From positions 3,607,846 through 3,671,845 of the forward strand of contig LN554852.1 in the NCBI GenBank assembly GCA_000953735.1: DNA of 64,000 bases, in the 5' to 3' direction. The position numbers and the translations under genes were made by a program. Source of the stretch: Moritella viscosa. Its GTDB lineage: Bacteria > Pseudomonadota > Gammaproteobacteria > Enterobacterales > Moritellaceae. Below the pieces are notes generated by a model. That model had not been told where the DNA came from and ran no database searches. It saw only the letters and a program-made list of their open reading frames with translations. Below are positions 18,102 through 28,290 of the stretch, piece by piece (within the stretch, counting starts at the first letter, position 1; every line of letters starts with the position of its first letter).

Positions 18102-20036
18102 TTATCCCGCAGCGCACCAACGATAAAATACAGTAGCCAACGGTGGTAATGTTAATCGTAATGAATCTGTGAGCCCCTGGCTTTGCACTTTTTCACTATC
18201 CGCACTACCGACAACCGGATAATTACTGCCAGCGTAGCATCTGGCGTCCGTGTTTAATAACAGTTCATAACGACCTGAATTCGGAACACCGAGACGGAAA
18301 TTATCTCTTGGTATTGGCGTGAAGTTACTGATCACCAAGATACGTTCGCCACTCTCACTAATACGTTCATGTGCTAACACACTTTCGGCTTTATTATTTT
18401 GTAAGCGCCACTCAAAACCAGCAGGATCGCAATCAAGTTGATACAGTGCAACTTCCGTCTGATACAACTGATTCAAATCTGCAGTCAATTGTTGTACACC
18501 CGCATTATTAGCATGTTGTAGCAGCTCCCAATCCAGTTGCCCATCATGGTTCCACTCTCTCGATTGAGCTAACTCCGCCCCCATAAAGTTAAGTTTTTTA
18601 CCCGGCTGGCCATACATATAACCCGTATAGGCACGTAAATTAGCGAACTTTTGCCATTCATCGCCGGGCATTTTTCCCAATAAAGAGCCTTTACCGTAAA
18701 CAACTTCATCATGAGATAAGGCTAATACATAGTTTTCACTAAATGCATAAACTAACGGGAACGTGATAGTATCGTGATGGTACTTACGGTTAATTGGTTC
18801 TTCTTTCATATAATTTAAGCTATCGTGCATCCAGCCCATATTCCACTTAAAGCCAAACCCTAAACCACCTAAGAAAGTCGGTTTCGATACCCCTGGGTAT
18901 GCCGTCGACTCTTCTGCAATCGTCATAGCATTAGGAAAATGGTTATAAATCTCTTCATTCATCCACTTTAATACCTTGATGGTATCGTAGTTACGATTGC
19001 CGCCATCGCAATTAGGGATCCACTCGCCCTCATTACGCGAATAATCCAAATACAGCATCGACGCAACAGCATCAACGCGGATACCATCCACATGGAATTG
19101 TTCTAACCAATACAAGCTATTCGACACTAAAAATCGCTGTACATGATCTTTACCGCAGTCATAAATATAACTGTGCCAATCTTGGTGCCAACCACGTTTC
19201 GGATCTGGATCATTAAATAATGCCGTGCCATCAAAATTTGCTAAACCGTGATCATCTTCAGGAAAATGCGCAGGCACCCAATCGATGATGACCCCGATAC
19301 CAGCCTGATGACACTGATCCACAAAGAGTTTAAAGTCATCTGGGTGACCAAAACGACTGGTCGGGGCGAACAGTCCAATCGGCTGATAACCCCAAGAACC
19401 ATAGAAAGGATGTTCTGAAATTGGCATCAATTCAACATGGGTATAATGCATTTTTTGTAAATACGGAATCAATGTTTCCGCTAATTGACGATAATTCAAA
19501 AACTCATCGTCTGCATCACGCAGCCAAGAACCGACATGGAGTTCATAAAATGATAATGCTTGTTTGTGCTTTTCGGTGACAGCACGTTGTTGCCATGTAT
19601 CATCCTGCCATTGATAGCTATCTTGCTGATACACCAAGGATGCAAATGAAGGGTACTGTTCTGCATGCGCCCCCCATGGGTCGGCTTTATATGGCAAGCT
19701 CTTACCATTACTATCCACAATGGCAAACTTATAGCGCTCACCAATGTTTAAGTTAGCAATGAATACACCCCATAGCCCTGCGTCCAATTGACGCAAGGCA
19801 TGATCGTTAGTATTCCAATCATTAAAATCACCAATCACACTAACTTTACTGGCATGCGGCGCAAACACTAAAAAGCGCACACCCGATATCCGCTGACCGT
19901 CGTGCATAAAACTGACACACTGCGCCCCCATCTCTTTATGCATGAGTTTTGGGGTATGTAATGTTTCCATACTTGGCATCAAGCCAGAATATGCTTCAAG
20001 GTTGTGGATCACAGCCACATTTACAACCAACTGCAT
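18102..20036 (-). CDS. glgB: 1,4-alpha-glucan branching enzyme
   Basis: Transfers maltodextrin chains to make alpha-1,6 branches during glycogen synthesis (cytoplasm). A CBM48-type domain (about 45-130, [20 protein letters not shown]) precedes a GH13 barrel. Catalytic regions are visible: [15 protein letters not shown] (nucleophile Asp), MTIAEEST (acid Glu) and [15 protein letters not shown] (third Asp). Its 644 residues indicate loss of the extra N-terminal domain found in the 728-residue E. coli enzyme. AAAGGAAG precedes the ATG at 20036. It begins 22 bp after the malQ stop, so it is the third gene of malP-malQ-glgB rather than part of a glg operon, and would be induced with maltodextrin use. 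Confidence 0.93.
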   Translation of the reverse strand: MQLVVNVAVIHNLEAYSGLMPSMETLHTPKLMHKEMGAQCVSFMHDGQRISGVRFLVFAPHASKVSVIGDFNDWNTNDHALRQLDAGLWGVFIANLNIGERYKFAIVDSNGKSLPYKADPWGAHAEQYPSFASLVYQQDSYQWQDDTWQQRAVTEKHKQALSFYELHVGSWLRDADDEFLNYRQLAETLIPYLQKMHYTHVELMPISEHPFYGSWGYQPIGLFAPTSRFGHPDDFKLFVDQCHQAGIGVIIDWVPAHFPEDDHGLANFDGTALFNDPDPKRGWHQDWHSYIYDCGKDHVQRFLVSNSLYWLEQFHVDGIRVDAVASMLYLDYSRNEGEWIPNCDGGNRNYDTIKVLKWMNEEIYNHFPNAMTIAEESTAYPGVSKPTFLGGLGFGFKWNMGWMHDSLNYMKEEPINRKYHHDTITFPLVYAFSENYVLALSHDEVVYGKGSLLGKMPGDEWQKFANLRAYTGYMYGQPGKKLNFMGAELAQSREWNHDGQLDWELLQHANNAGVQQLTADLNQLYQTEVALYQLDCDPAGFEWRLQNNKAESVLAHERISESGERILVISNFTPIPRDNFRLGVPNSGRYELLLNTDARCYAGSNYPVVGSADSEKVQSQGLTDSLRLTLPPLATVFYRWCAAG

Positions 20037-20058
20037 TAAAACTTCCTTTCTACTACGA

Positions 20059-22266
20059 TTAGCTGTTCACTGCTTCGCGATTTACTGCTTCATCACTGGC
20101 TTTCGCACGTGCGGCAGTCAACTCTGCAGCTAAATAATTAACATTAGGACAACTAAACATGTCATCCAATGTGGCTGATAGTTTACGACGCCAGTTCGGG
20201 TATTCATCTACCGTTCCCGGTACGTTAACAGGCTTGTCCATGGCTAGCCAATCTTCAAGCTGCAAACTTAACAAGCTGCTTGAACCTGCTGCTAAATGTA
20301 ATTGTAAGCTGTTACTCAGTGCTTGGTCCATAGGAACATAGTTTGCATTGCGCCCCACAGACTCCGCCAGGTTACCGTGCCACGAAACACTATTGAGTAT
20401 TTCTTGTTTCGATTTGCAACGAGCATCAAACAAACCATCCAGCTGTGCTTGATCTGGGTATAGTCCTATGGTTTGGCCTAATTTAAGGTCTTCACAATGC
20501 CAGAAGCCACGTAGTGTCGGCATATCATGGGTGCACAGTGTTGCCATTGATTGTGATTGGTAATGTGCCGGTGAAAAATATCCGCCATCTTCGGCAGTTT
20601 CAAAAAAGAAGACTTTGTAAGAGTGAATTCCCGCGTTACTTAACAAGCTCACGATCTCATCAGGCACAGTGCCAAGATCTTCACCAATCACGGCACACTG
20701 ATGACGATGGCTTTCTAACGCCAAAATAGACAACATATCCTGAACCGGATAATACATGTAAGCACCAGATGTCGCAGCCTCACCTTTGGGGATCCACCAC
20801 AAACGTAGCAGGCCTAATACATGGTCGATACGCAGGGCACCACAATGCTGCATGTTGGCACGCAATAATTGAATAAAGGCATCATAACCCGTTGCTTTTA
20901 ATTGCGCTGGATTAAGCGGCGGCAAGCCCCAGTTCTGTCCTAAAGGCCCTAATACATCAGGTGGCGCACCAATGCTCACATCTTGACACAAAGTACCTTC
21001 ATCAGCCCAAACTTCAGCGCCACTATCGGCAACACCAACAGCAAGGTCACGGTAAAGGCCCATATTCATACCTTGCTCTAAAGCAAATTTTTGTACATCA
21101 GCGATCTGTTCATCTGCAATCCACTGCAAGTACATATAACGTTGGATCGAGGACTGATTTTGTTTAATAAAATTTTGTACCGCATCGCTGTTAATATCAC
21201 GCAATTCAACAGGGAATACTTGCCAGCCCCACACACTCTTATCTTTATCATGTAACTGTTGATGTAGCGCATCGAAGCTTGCTTGATGTAATAAACTACT
21301 CCCACCTTTCTCCACGAATGCTAAGAATTTTTGAGCACGAGAGCTATTAGTCGCCAAATGACGTTGTTGGAACTCGCTAAATAACAGCGGTAATACGCTC
21401 ATTTTTAAACGTGACACTTCACTGTAATCAACCCACTCAGTGGCACGAGTTACATGTAAGGCTTGCTGGAACTCATTGCTACCAACACGTTCTTGCGCTG
21501 TTGAACATAATGCAAATTCAGGTACTGCAGTCACATCTATGTATAACAGATTTAGCCAACGGCGAGATGAAGGGCTGTACGGGCTCGCACCTTCCGGATT
21601 AGCGGGGAATAAAGAATGTATTGGATTTAAACCAACAAAATCACCACCACGCGCGGCAATATCGGCCACCAGCTGTTTCAGATCGCCAAAATCACCAATA
21701 CCCCAGTTATGATCGGTTTTCAAAGTATACAGCTGCACACTTGGGCCCCAAGATTTATTGCCTTGTTCAATCGAAGACTGTTTGTAACACGCTTTGGGCG
21801 CAATGATCAGCGTCATTTCGTAAGGCGATTTACGACGACGGCGTAATACCTGTAATTTGTGATAACCCAAAGTAAGATCACTCGGTAAAGAAAAAGTAAG
21901 TACCCCACCTTCGTCACGCGTATCGGCAACAATTTGCGATTGCAGATAACCTCCTACAAGTTCACCTTGCTCCGTTTCTAACTGCCAGCTAAAGTCACTA
22001 ACTCTCGCGCTTTGTCCCAAATTCAAATCAATATGAATGGGCTCACCATCTTTAACCACTTTTACAGCCGTTAAAATTGGCGTTTTGTGTTTTTTATCCG
22101 CCGACGCGAGTAATGTCTTTTCAGATTGAGTATCATAGCCTAGCGCAGCTAATAAACGTGTTAGCGTTTCATCAGAGACGACTTCATTGTTACCCCAAGC
22201 ATTGGTATAGCTATCTGCAATACCCGCTTGTTCAGCAACGTTTTTCAGCACATTACTTTGTTCCAT
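20059..22266 (-). CDS. malQ: 4-alpha-glucanotransferase (amylomaltase)
   Basis: Disproportionates maltose and maltodextrins, releasing glucose and longer chains for MalP (cytoplasm, GH77). The N-terminal extension typical of enteric MalQ (about 1-140) is followed by the barrel. [20 protein letters not shown] holds the nucleophile Asp, [10 protein letters not shown] the acid Glu, and [12 protein letters not shown] the third Asp. I chose the ATG at 22266 because GGAGG lies 6 bases upstream; an ATG at 22278 overlaps that site. The length is 735 residues. It lies 18 bp after the malP stop in the operon. Confidence 0.94.
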   Translation of the reverse strand: MEQSNVLKNVAEQAGIADSYTNAWGNNEVVSDETLTRLLAALGYDTQSEKTLLASADKKHKTPILTAVKVVKDGEPIHIDLNLGQSARVSDFSWQLETEQGELVGGYLQSQIVADTRDEGGVLTFSLPSDLTLGYHKLQVLRRRRKSPYEMTLIIAPKACYKQSSIEQGNKSWGPSVQLYTLKTDHNWGIGDFGDLKQLVADIAARGGDFVGLNPIHSLFPANPEGASPYSPSSRRWLNLLYIDVTAVPEFALCSTAQERVGSNEFQQALHVTRATEWVDYSEVSRLKMSVLPLLFSEFQQRHLATNSSRAQKFLAFVEKGGSSLLHQASFDALHQQLHDKDKSVWGWQVFPVELRDINSDAVQNFIKQNQSSIQRYMYLQWIADEQIADVQKFALEQGMNMGLYRDLAVGVADSGAEVWADEGTLCQDVSIGAPPDVLGPLGQNWGLPPLNPAQLKATGYDAFIQLLRANMQHCGALRIDHVLGLLRLWWIPKGEAATSGAYMYYPVQDMLSILALESHRHQCAVIGEDLGTVPDEIVSLLSNAGIHSYKVFFFETAEDGGYFSPAHYQSQSMATLCTHDMPTLRGFWHCEDLKLGQTIGLYPDQAQLDGLFDARCKSKQEILNSVSWHGNLAESVGRNANYVPMDQALSNSLQLHLAAGSSSLLSLQLEDWLAMDKPVNVPGTVDEYPNWRRKLSATLDDMFSCPNVNYLAAELTAARAKASDEAVNREAVNS

Positions 22267-22284
22267 TTTATCCTCCATGAATAC

Positions 22285-24741
22285 TTAACGACTAACCGCA
22301 TTTAATTGCCAAATGTTGTTCGCATAATCACGAATACTACGATCAGAGCTAAACTTACCATTACGTGCTGTATTTAAAATTGCCATTTTTGCCCAACCCA
22401 GTGGGTCACAATATTGTTTATCAATACGTGCTTGAGCCTGCGCATAATCAGCAAAGTCCGCTAATACAAGATACGGGTCACCGCCTTCTAATAAGCTATG
22501 GCGTGTCGCATTAAGTAGACCAGGTTGACCGGGCGTAAATTCATCACCTATCAGCAGATCCAGCGAAGCACGTAATAAGTTATCAGCGTCATAATAATCA
22601 TGAGGGTTATAACCTTGTGCCTTCAGTGCTTGCACTTCATCGACATTAAGACCAAAGATGAAGATATTGTTGTCTCCCACTTCTTCACGGATCTCAACAT
22701 TAGCACCATCCATTGTCCCAATTGTTAACGCACCATTCAGAGCCATCTTCATATTACCGGTACCCGAGGCTTCTTTACCCGCTGTTGAGATCTGCTCAGA
22801 TACATCCGCAGCAGGGATAATGATTTCAGCTAAACTGACACGATAGTCAGGCATAAATACTACTTTTAAGGTATCACCAATTCGCGGGTCATTGTTAATC
22901 TTTTCTGCGACCTTATTAATCGCAAAGATAATTTCTTTAGCTAGCTCATATCCAGGTGCCGCTTTTGAAGCAAAAATGAACACTCTTGGCTGCATAGTAA
23001 AAGTAGCATCGTTAATTAAACGATGATACAAAGACAAGATATGCAGTAAGTTAAGATGCTGGCGTTTATATTCATGCAGACGTTTAATCTGTACATCAAA
23101 GATGGCATCAGGATTAAGGGTTATATCCATATGTTCAGCAACCCAATCTGCTAGACGTTGTTTATTGGCTTTTTTAACGCGCATAAAGTCAGTTTGGAAT
23201 TCACGATTATCCGCAAATGCTTCTAACTGTTTTAGTTGGTCGAGATCTTTGATCCAACCACTACCAATTTTACTGCTAATTAGCTCTGACAACAGTGGGT
23301 TACAGAATTTCAGCCAGCGACGTGGCGTAACACCATTAGTGACGTTCTGTAATCGTCCAGGGAATAATGCATTAAACTCTGGAAATAAATCACGCTTCAC
23401 AAGGTCAGAATGCATCGCCGCAACACCGTTAACCGCATATGTACTGGCAACACATAAATTGGCCATGCGTATGCGACGCTCGTCCCCTTCTTGGATAATT
23501 GACAGCTTACGTAATTTCTCAATATCATTTGGCCACTTATCAGCCACCATCCCCATTAGACGTAAATTAATATCAAAAATGATCTCCATGTGTCGGGGTA
23601 ACAACGTCTTCATCAAATGTTCACCCCATGTTTCTAATGCTTCAGGCAATAAGGTGTGGTTGGTATAAGCAAATGTTTTTGAGCTAATCGCCCATGCGTC
23701 ATCCCAACTTAGCTTATGTTCATCAAGTAAAATGCGTAATAACTCAGGAATGGCAATCGTTGGGTGGGTATCATTAAGTTGAATAGACTCTAACTTAGCT
23801 AAATCCATAATCGAGTGACCTGCGGCTTTATGACGACGTAAAATATCAGCCACAGAACAAGCGCAGTGGAAGTACTGCTGCATCAAACGTAGTTCTTTAC
23901 CTTTGTCATGATTATCATTTGGGTATAACACTTTGGTCAAATTACCCGCCTGAATATGGTTTGCTTGTGCTTCAGCATAATTACCTTCATCGAAGCGGTT
24001 CAAATTAAACGGCGCTGGTGCACGACATTCCCATAAACGCAGTGGATAAACAGAATTATTATTATAACCAACAATCGGTAAATCCCACGCCATGCCTTCT
24101 ACTTGTAAACCCGGAACCCAACGACGTTGACTGATACCATCACGATCTAAATACTCTTCGACATGGCCATAAAAACCGACGTTTTGCGCCAGTTCAGGAC
24201 GAATCACTTCCCAAGGGTAACCCGTTTCATCACGCCATACATCCGGTGCTTCTTGTTGACGACCATCATTAAAGCTTTGCTTAAACAAGCCATATTCATA
24301 ATGTAATCCATAACCTACCGCAGGATATTCTTCCGCTGCCAATGAATCCATAAAACAAGCGGCCAGACGACCTAAACCACCATTACCTAATGCTGGGTCA
24401 CGCTCTTCTTCTAATAAATCAGTCAGGTTTTGACCAAACTCAGCCATTGCGACTGTGACTTGTTCATACAAGCCCATGCTAATAAGGTTATTACCAGTAA
24501 GGCGGCCAATAAGGAATTCTAATGAGAGATAATTAACACTGCGGGCATTTTTTATCTTGGTATCTTGTTCTGTCGCAAGCAAATTCATCGTCGTTGTTTC
24601 AGCTAGTGCATACTCCATCGCTAAGCGCCACGTATGCGCACTCGCTTGCGCTGGTAATGTCACTAATTTTGTCGTTAAGTATTTATTAACGGCGGCTTGG
24701 AATGCTGTTTTATCAAAGCTTTTTTTTACTGTCGATTTCAT
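22285..24741 (-). CDS. malP: Maltodextrin phosphorylase
   Basis: Phosphorolysis of alpha-1,4-glucan ends to glucose 1-phosphate, using pyridoxal phosphate (cytoplasm, GT35). Signatures are EERDPALGNGGLGRLAACF near residue 115, QLNDTHPTIAIPELLRIL near 320, and EASGTGNMKMALNGALTIGT near 660, containing the PLP lysine. Its 818 residues match MalP/GlgP family length. It is the first gene of malP-malQ-glgB and divergent from malT, as in enteric bacteria. MalT-box-like sequences lie in the shared upstream region. Confidence 0.96.
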   Translation of the reverse strand: MKSTVKKSFDKTAFQAAVNKYLTTKLVTLPAQASAHTWRLAMEYALAETTTMNLLATEQDTKIKNARSVNYLSLEFLIGRLTGNNLISMGLYEQVTVAMAEFGQNLTDLLEEERDPALGNGGLGRLAACFMDSLAAEEYPAVGYGLHYEYGLFKQSFNDGRQQEAPDVWRDETGYPWEVIRPELAQNVGFYGHVEEYLDRDGISQRRWVPGLQVEGMAWDLPIVGYNNNSVYPLRLWECRAPAPFNLNRFDEGNYAEAQANHIQAGNLTKVLYPNDNHDKGKELRLMQQYFHCACSVADILRRHKAAGHSIMDLAKLESIQLNDTHPTIAIPELLRILLDEHKLSWDDAWAISSKTFAYTNHTLLPEALETWGEHLMKTLLPRHMEIIFDINLRLMGMVADKWPNDIEKLRKLSIIQEGDERRIRMANLCVASTYAVNGVAAMHSDLVKRDLFPEFNALFPGRLQNVTNGVTPRRWLKFCNPLLSELISSKIGSGWIKDLDQLKQLEAFADNREFQTDFMRVKKANKQRLADWVAEHMDITLNPDAIFDVQIKRLHEYKRQHLNLLHILSLYHRLINDATFTMQPRVFIFASKAAPGYELAKEIIFAINKVAEKINNDPRIGDTLKVVFMPDYRVSLAEIIIPAADVSEQISTAGKEASGTGNMKMALNGALTIGTMDGANVEIREEVGDNNIFIFGLNVDEVQALKAQGYNPHDYYDADNLLRASLDLLIGDEFTPGQPGLLNATRHSLLEGGDPYLVLADFADYAQAQARIDKQYCDPLGWAKMAILNTARNGKFSSDRSIRDYANNIWQLNAVSR

Positions 24742-25128
24742 CTTACATCCTAATGCTAATACTACTGGTTCAAAGTTAAAACTAATAAATTTTCAATGAG
24801 ATGAATCTTGCCTTAATCCGTAAACAGCAACATCCTCCTGCGTCGACAAATTAAAGGAGGAGTGGTTTAGGCGTAGACTCGTCTATTTCTAGGCTGGCAT
24901 GTAAGTCACCGTGATAGAGTTCGCAATTTATGGGGGAGGATGAACGAATTTAAGTGATTCCAGTCTCATTATTACTGCATATGAAGATAGCAAAATGAAA
25001 CAAGTGATAGTCCTGTCACCGTTTTTAATATCTGATTTAGTTATTATATAAATATTGGTAGTGAAAATATAAATCAAAAACAGCAAGTCGCGATCTCGCC
25101 TTTATACTCAGACAAATAAGAACAGCTT
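24742..25128. promoter_or_regulatory. malP/malT divergent control region with MalT-box-like motifs
   Basis: Contains CATCCTCC at 24831-24838 (GGAGGATG on the other strand), GGAGGAG at 24856-24862 and GGGGGAGGAT at 24932-24941. These resemble MalT boxes (E. coli consensus GGGGAKGAGG) arranged in both orientations 90-190 bp upstream of malP. Activation of malP by MalT is established in E. coli and inferred here. Confidence 0.6.
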
Positions 25129-27840
25129 ATGTGGATAACATCAAAATTAAATCGCCCAACTCGCTTACATAATTCAATCTCTCGTACCCGGATTTTAGAT
25201 CATCTTCAAGACGCAGCATTTAATAAATTAGTCTTATTTCGTTCACCTGCAGGTTATGGTAAAACCACCATGGCAGCGCAATGGCTCAAAGACCACAGTC
25301 AAGTAGGTTGGTTTAATATCGATGAAACCGATAACGATACGTTTCGTTTTGTGAACTATTTTATTCAAGCGATTAACAAAGTCACCGAACAAGCCTGCAT
25401 CAATTCGCAAGCATTGGCCGAACGTCGCCAATATAGCTCGCTGCCTAATTTATTTAGTGAACTGTTTGCCGAACTAGCGAACTATCAAAGTGAGTTTTAT
25501 CTGGTCTTAGATGATTATCACTGTATTAATAATGATGAGATCCATGAAGGCTTACGCTTCTTTCTTAAATACATGCCAGCGAACTGCACGTTAGTCGTCA
25601 CCAGTCGTACTTTGCCACCCCTGAATACCGCAAACTTGCGTATTCGCGATCTACTTATCGAACTCGACAGTGAATTATTAGCGTTTGACGACCAAGAAAT
25701 TGTACAATTTTTTGAACAACGTATTGGCTTTAACATGAGCGATACTGAAGTCCAAAAATTACAACTGAAAATTGAAGGCTGGCCATCAGCATTACAATTA
25801 ATCGCCCTGCAAGTAAAACAGAAGCAACACAGTGTGGCCGAATCGACGGAGTGGATCTCACAAATCAAGCAATCCCACCTGTGGGACTATTTAGCTGAAG
25901 AAGTATTTGATTTACTAGATAAATCCTTACAAGTATTTTTAATGCAATGCTCAGTTTTTACCATTTTCAATACTAGTTTAATCACTGAGTTTTTTGATAA
26001 TGAAGCAGCAAATAACTTATTAGAGTCATTAGATAAACACGGGTTATTTTTACACTCCCTCGAAGGTGAACAGAATTGGTATCGATTCCACAATTTATTT
26101 GCTGATTTCTTGAAACACCAACGCCATACCAAGCTTGCACAGAGTAGCAAGCAATTACATAAAGACGCAGCGCGCGCTTGGTTAAAACATGATAATCCCC
26201 AACAAGCACTGTTTCATGCCCAACGCGCCAAAGACAGCACCTTAACCGCCGAGATCTTATTAGCACACGGTTGGCACATGTTTAATCAGGGTGAATTAGC
26301 CAATTTAGAAACGACCATTAGTCAACTGCAACCCGATACCTTATACCAAAGTCCCCGCCTGCCGTTATTACGTGCTTGGTTAGCCCAAAGTCAACACAGT
26401 TATGATCAAGTTGGTGATTTACTCGCGCAAGCATTAATCGAATTAAAACAGCGTAATATCGAGTTAACCTTAGCCGAGCAAGGTGAGTTTAATGCCCTGC
26501 GTGCGCAAGTAGCAATTAACCAAAACAACCCAGAACTGGCATTACAACTGGCTGAAAATGCCCTAGAACAATTAGATCCCCGTAATTATCGCAGCCGAAT
26601 TGTAGCGACGTCGGTAATTGGTGAAGTAAATCATGTACTCGGCCATTTAGATCGAGCACTGGCCATGATGCAACAAGCAGAACGCATGGCGCGCCAGTAC
26701 CATGTTTACCCGCAAGCATTATGGTCGCTGTTACAACAAAGTGAGATTTTAATTGCCCAAGGTCATATCCAATCCGCGTTTGAATTACTCGACAGTGCTG
26801 ACCAACTCGCTGACAAACAACATCTACAGCAACTGCCCTTGTATGAATTTTTACAACGTATTCGTAGTCAGATCTATTGGCGTTGGAATCATTTAGATCT
26901 AGCAGAAGAGTTCGCCCATAAAGGGTTAAATGTATTGCCTAAATATTGCCAATCTAAATATTTACAATCGTATGCTATCTTAGCGCGCGTACATATATCG
27001 CGTGGAGAACTGGATAAAGCAGGTCGTTATATCGACTTATGTGGCGAGCTTATCGATCAGTCAGATTACCATGCAGACTGGATAGCCAATGCTAACTTTT
27101 CTCAATTGTTATACTGGCAAGCTAAAGGGCTGAACAGCCAAGTTGAGCAGTGGTTGCAACAAAGCCAACCCGTCGCAGACAATGCCTGTAATCACTTTAC
27201 GCAGAGTCACGGTCGTAATCTGGCACGCGCTTATATGTTAACGGAGAACTATAGCCAAGCACTCCAGATCCTCGATCATTTACAACAAGCAGCAACGCGT
27301 CATCAACTGATTTTCGAACAGCAAAAAAATGCTACCTTGGAAGCCGTGTTCTACAGTCAATCCGATGACCAAACACAAGCGTTAGACAAGTTAAAAACCG
27401 CACTGACATTGGCAAATACCACCAGCTCAATTTGCGATTTCTTGATTGATGCCAAAATGATTGCAGAATTACTTAACGGCTTATTAAAACAAGGTAATAT
27501 GGCCGAGTTAGAACGTTATCGTGCTGAAAAGCTACTTGCTGAAATGTCGATAAAACGTCACAACCGCGCGATTTATTTTGATAAAGACTTTGTGCATAAG
27601 CTATTGAATAATCACAACCTGCCAGAACTGATCCGCACCAGCCCGCTGACACATCGTGAATGGCAAGTACTTGGCTTGATTTATTCTCGTTACAGCAATG
27701 AACAGATCTCGATAGAGTTAGATGTCGCGTCCACGACCATCAAAACTCATATTCGTAATCTGTATCAAAAGTTGAATATTGCTAATCGTAGAGAAGCGAT
27801 TGAAACTGCTGAGAATTTATTGAAGATGATTGGCTATTAA
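25129..27840 (+). CDS. malT: ATP- and maltotriose-dependent transcriptional activator MalT
   Basis: STAND-class activator of the maltose regulon. N-terminal NTPase with Walker A SPAGYGKTT (residues 39-47) and YLVLDDYHCI (Walker B). A winged-helix region and long TPR-like sensor (about 430-800) follow, then a C-terminal LuxR-type helix-turn-helix with SPLTHREWQVLGLIYSRYSN and VASTTIKTHIRNLYQKL. Its 903 residues match E. coli MalT, including the start SKLNRPTRL. The ATG at 25129 lacks a strong Shine-Dalgarno, as is common for malT. It is divergent from malP. Its likely targets are malPQ-glgB, malEFG, malK and lamB in this window. Confidence 0.95.
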   Translation: MWITSKLNRPTRLHNSISRTRILDHLQDAAFNKLVLFRSPAGYGKTTMAAQWLKDHSQVGWFNIDETDNDTFRFVNYFIQAINKVTEQACINSQALAERRQYSSLPNLFSELFAELANYQSEFYLVLDDYHCINNDEIHEGLRFFLKYMPANCTLVVTSRTLPPLNTANLRIRDLLIELDSELLAFDDQEIVQFFEQRIGFNMSDTEVQKLQLKIEGWPSALQLIALQVKQKQHSVAESTEWISQIKQSHLWDYLAEEVFDLLDKSLQVFLMQCSVFTIFNTSLITEFFDNEAANNLLESLDKHGLFLHSLEGEQNWYRFHNLFADFLKHQRHTKLAQSSKQLHKDAARAWLKHDNPQQALFHAQRAKDSTLTAEILLAHGWHMFNQGELANLETTISQLQPDTLYQSPRLPLLRAWLAQSQHSYDQVGDLLAQALIELKQRNIELTLAEQGEFNALRAQVAINQNNPELALQLAENALEQLDPRNYRSRIVATSVIGEVNHVLGHLDRALAMMQQAERMARQYHVYPQALWSLLQQSEILIAQGHIQSAFELLDSADQLADKQHLQQLPLYEFLQRIRSQIYWRWNHLDLAEEFAHKGLNVLPKYCQSKYLQSYAILARVHISRGELDKAGRYIDLCGELIDQSDYHADWIANANFSQLLYWQAKGLNSQVEQWLQQSQPVADNACNHFTQSHGRNLARAYMLTENYSQALQILDHLQQAATRHQLIFEQQKNATLEAVFYSQSDDQTQALDKLKTALTLANTTSSICDFLIDAKMIAELLNGLLKQGNMAELERYRAEKLLAEMSIKRHNRAIYFDKDFVHKLLNNHNLPELIRTSPLTHREWQVLGLIYSRYSNEQISIELDVASTTIKTHIRNLYQKLNIANRREAIETAENLLKMIGY

Positions 27841-28290
27841 TTGAGAGCGAGCGGTTAATATCGCCCATCAATTCAGGATCCGCCAAGGCATAGATACAAG
27901 GATAATGAATAAATATTCATGTTTGCCATCGCCAGCATAGCGGGTTTATCTGGCCGCGTGTCAATCATTAGAAGCTTTGAATTCGGCATTCGAGCGTGAT
28001 TTCAGTAAACTTTTAAAAAGTTATGAACTGTACAGAAAGGACTACAAGTTCAACAACAACAACAACAACAACCGGGTTAACGCCTTCTCTGGTTACGGAA
28101 TAAACGGCACGAGCCTAGTTTAAGTAGGGTTGTGTATGACAACGGAATTCCTAATTGAGATGTTTGATGGTCGTTAGCTACGGGCCTGCAATAATTTTTG
28201 GTGGAAATTAGTTCGCTAGATTTCACTTAGCGAACCACAATCTTGTTCTGAATCTTAATAACCTACGTTATGTGCAGTGATATTAGTCTC
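27841..28290. other. Gene-poor stretch after malT
   Basis: 450 bp without a convincing gene. It holds an (AAC)7 microsatellite at 28052-28072 inside a short open frame (27977-28123) that would encode a poly-Asn peptide. No terminator hairpin for malT was identified. It may be decayed coding sequence. Confidence 0.45.
28052..28072 (+). repeat. (AAC)7 trinucleotide repeat
   Basis: Seven uninterrupted AAC units. Confidence 0.9.

Noticed and set aside
23102-23668. 188-codon forward open frame inside malP
   Set aside because: Antisense shadow of a well-conserved phosphorylase; low-complexity composition and no recognisable domain.
27841-28290. Integron attC site or cassette
   Set aside because: No paired core sites (GTTRRRY / RYYYAAC) in hairpin arrangement, and no integrase in the window.
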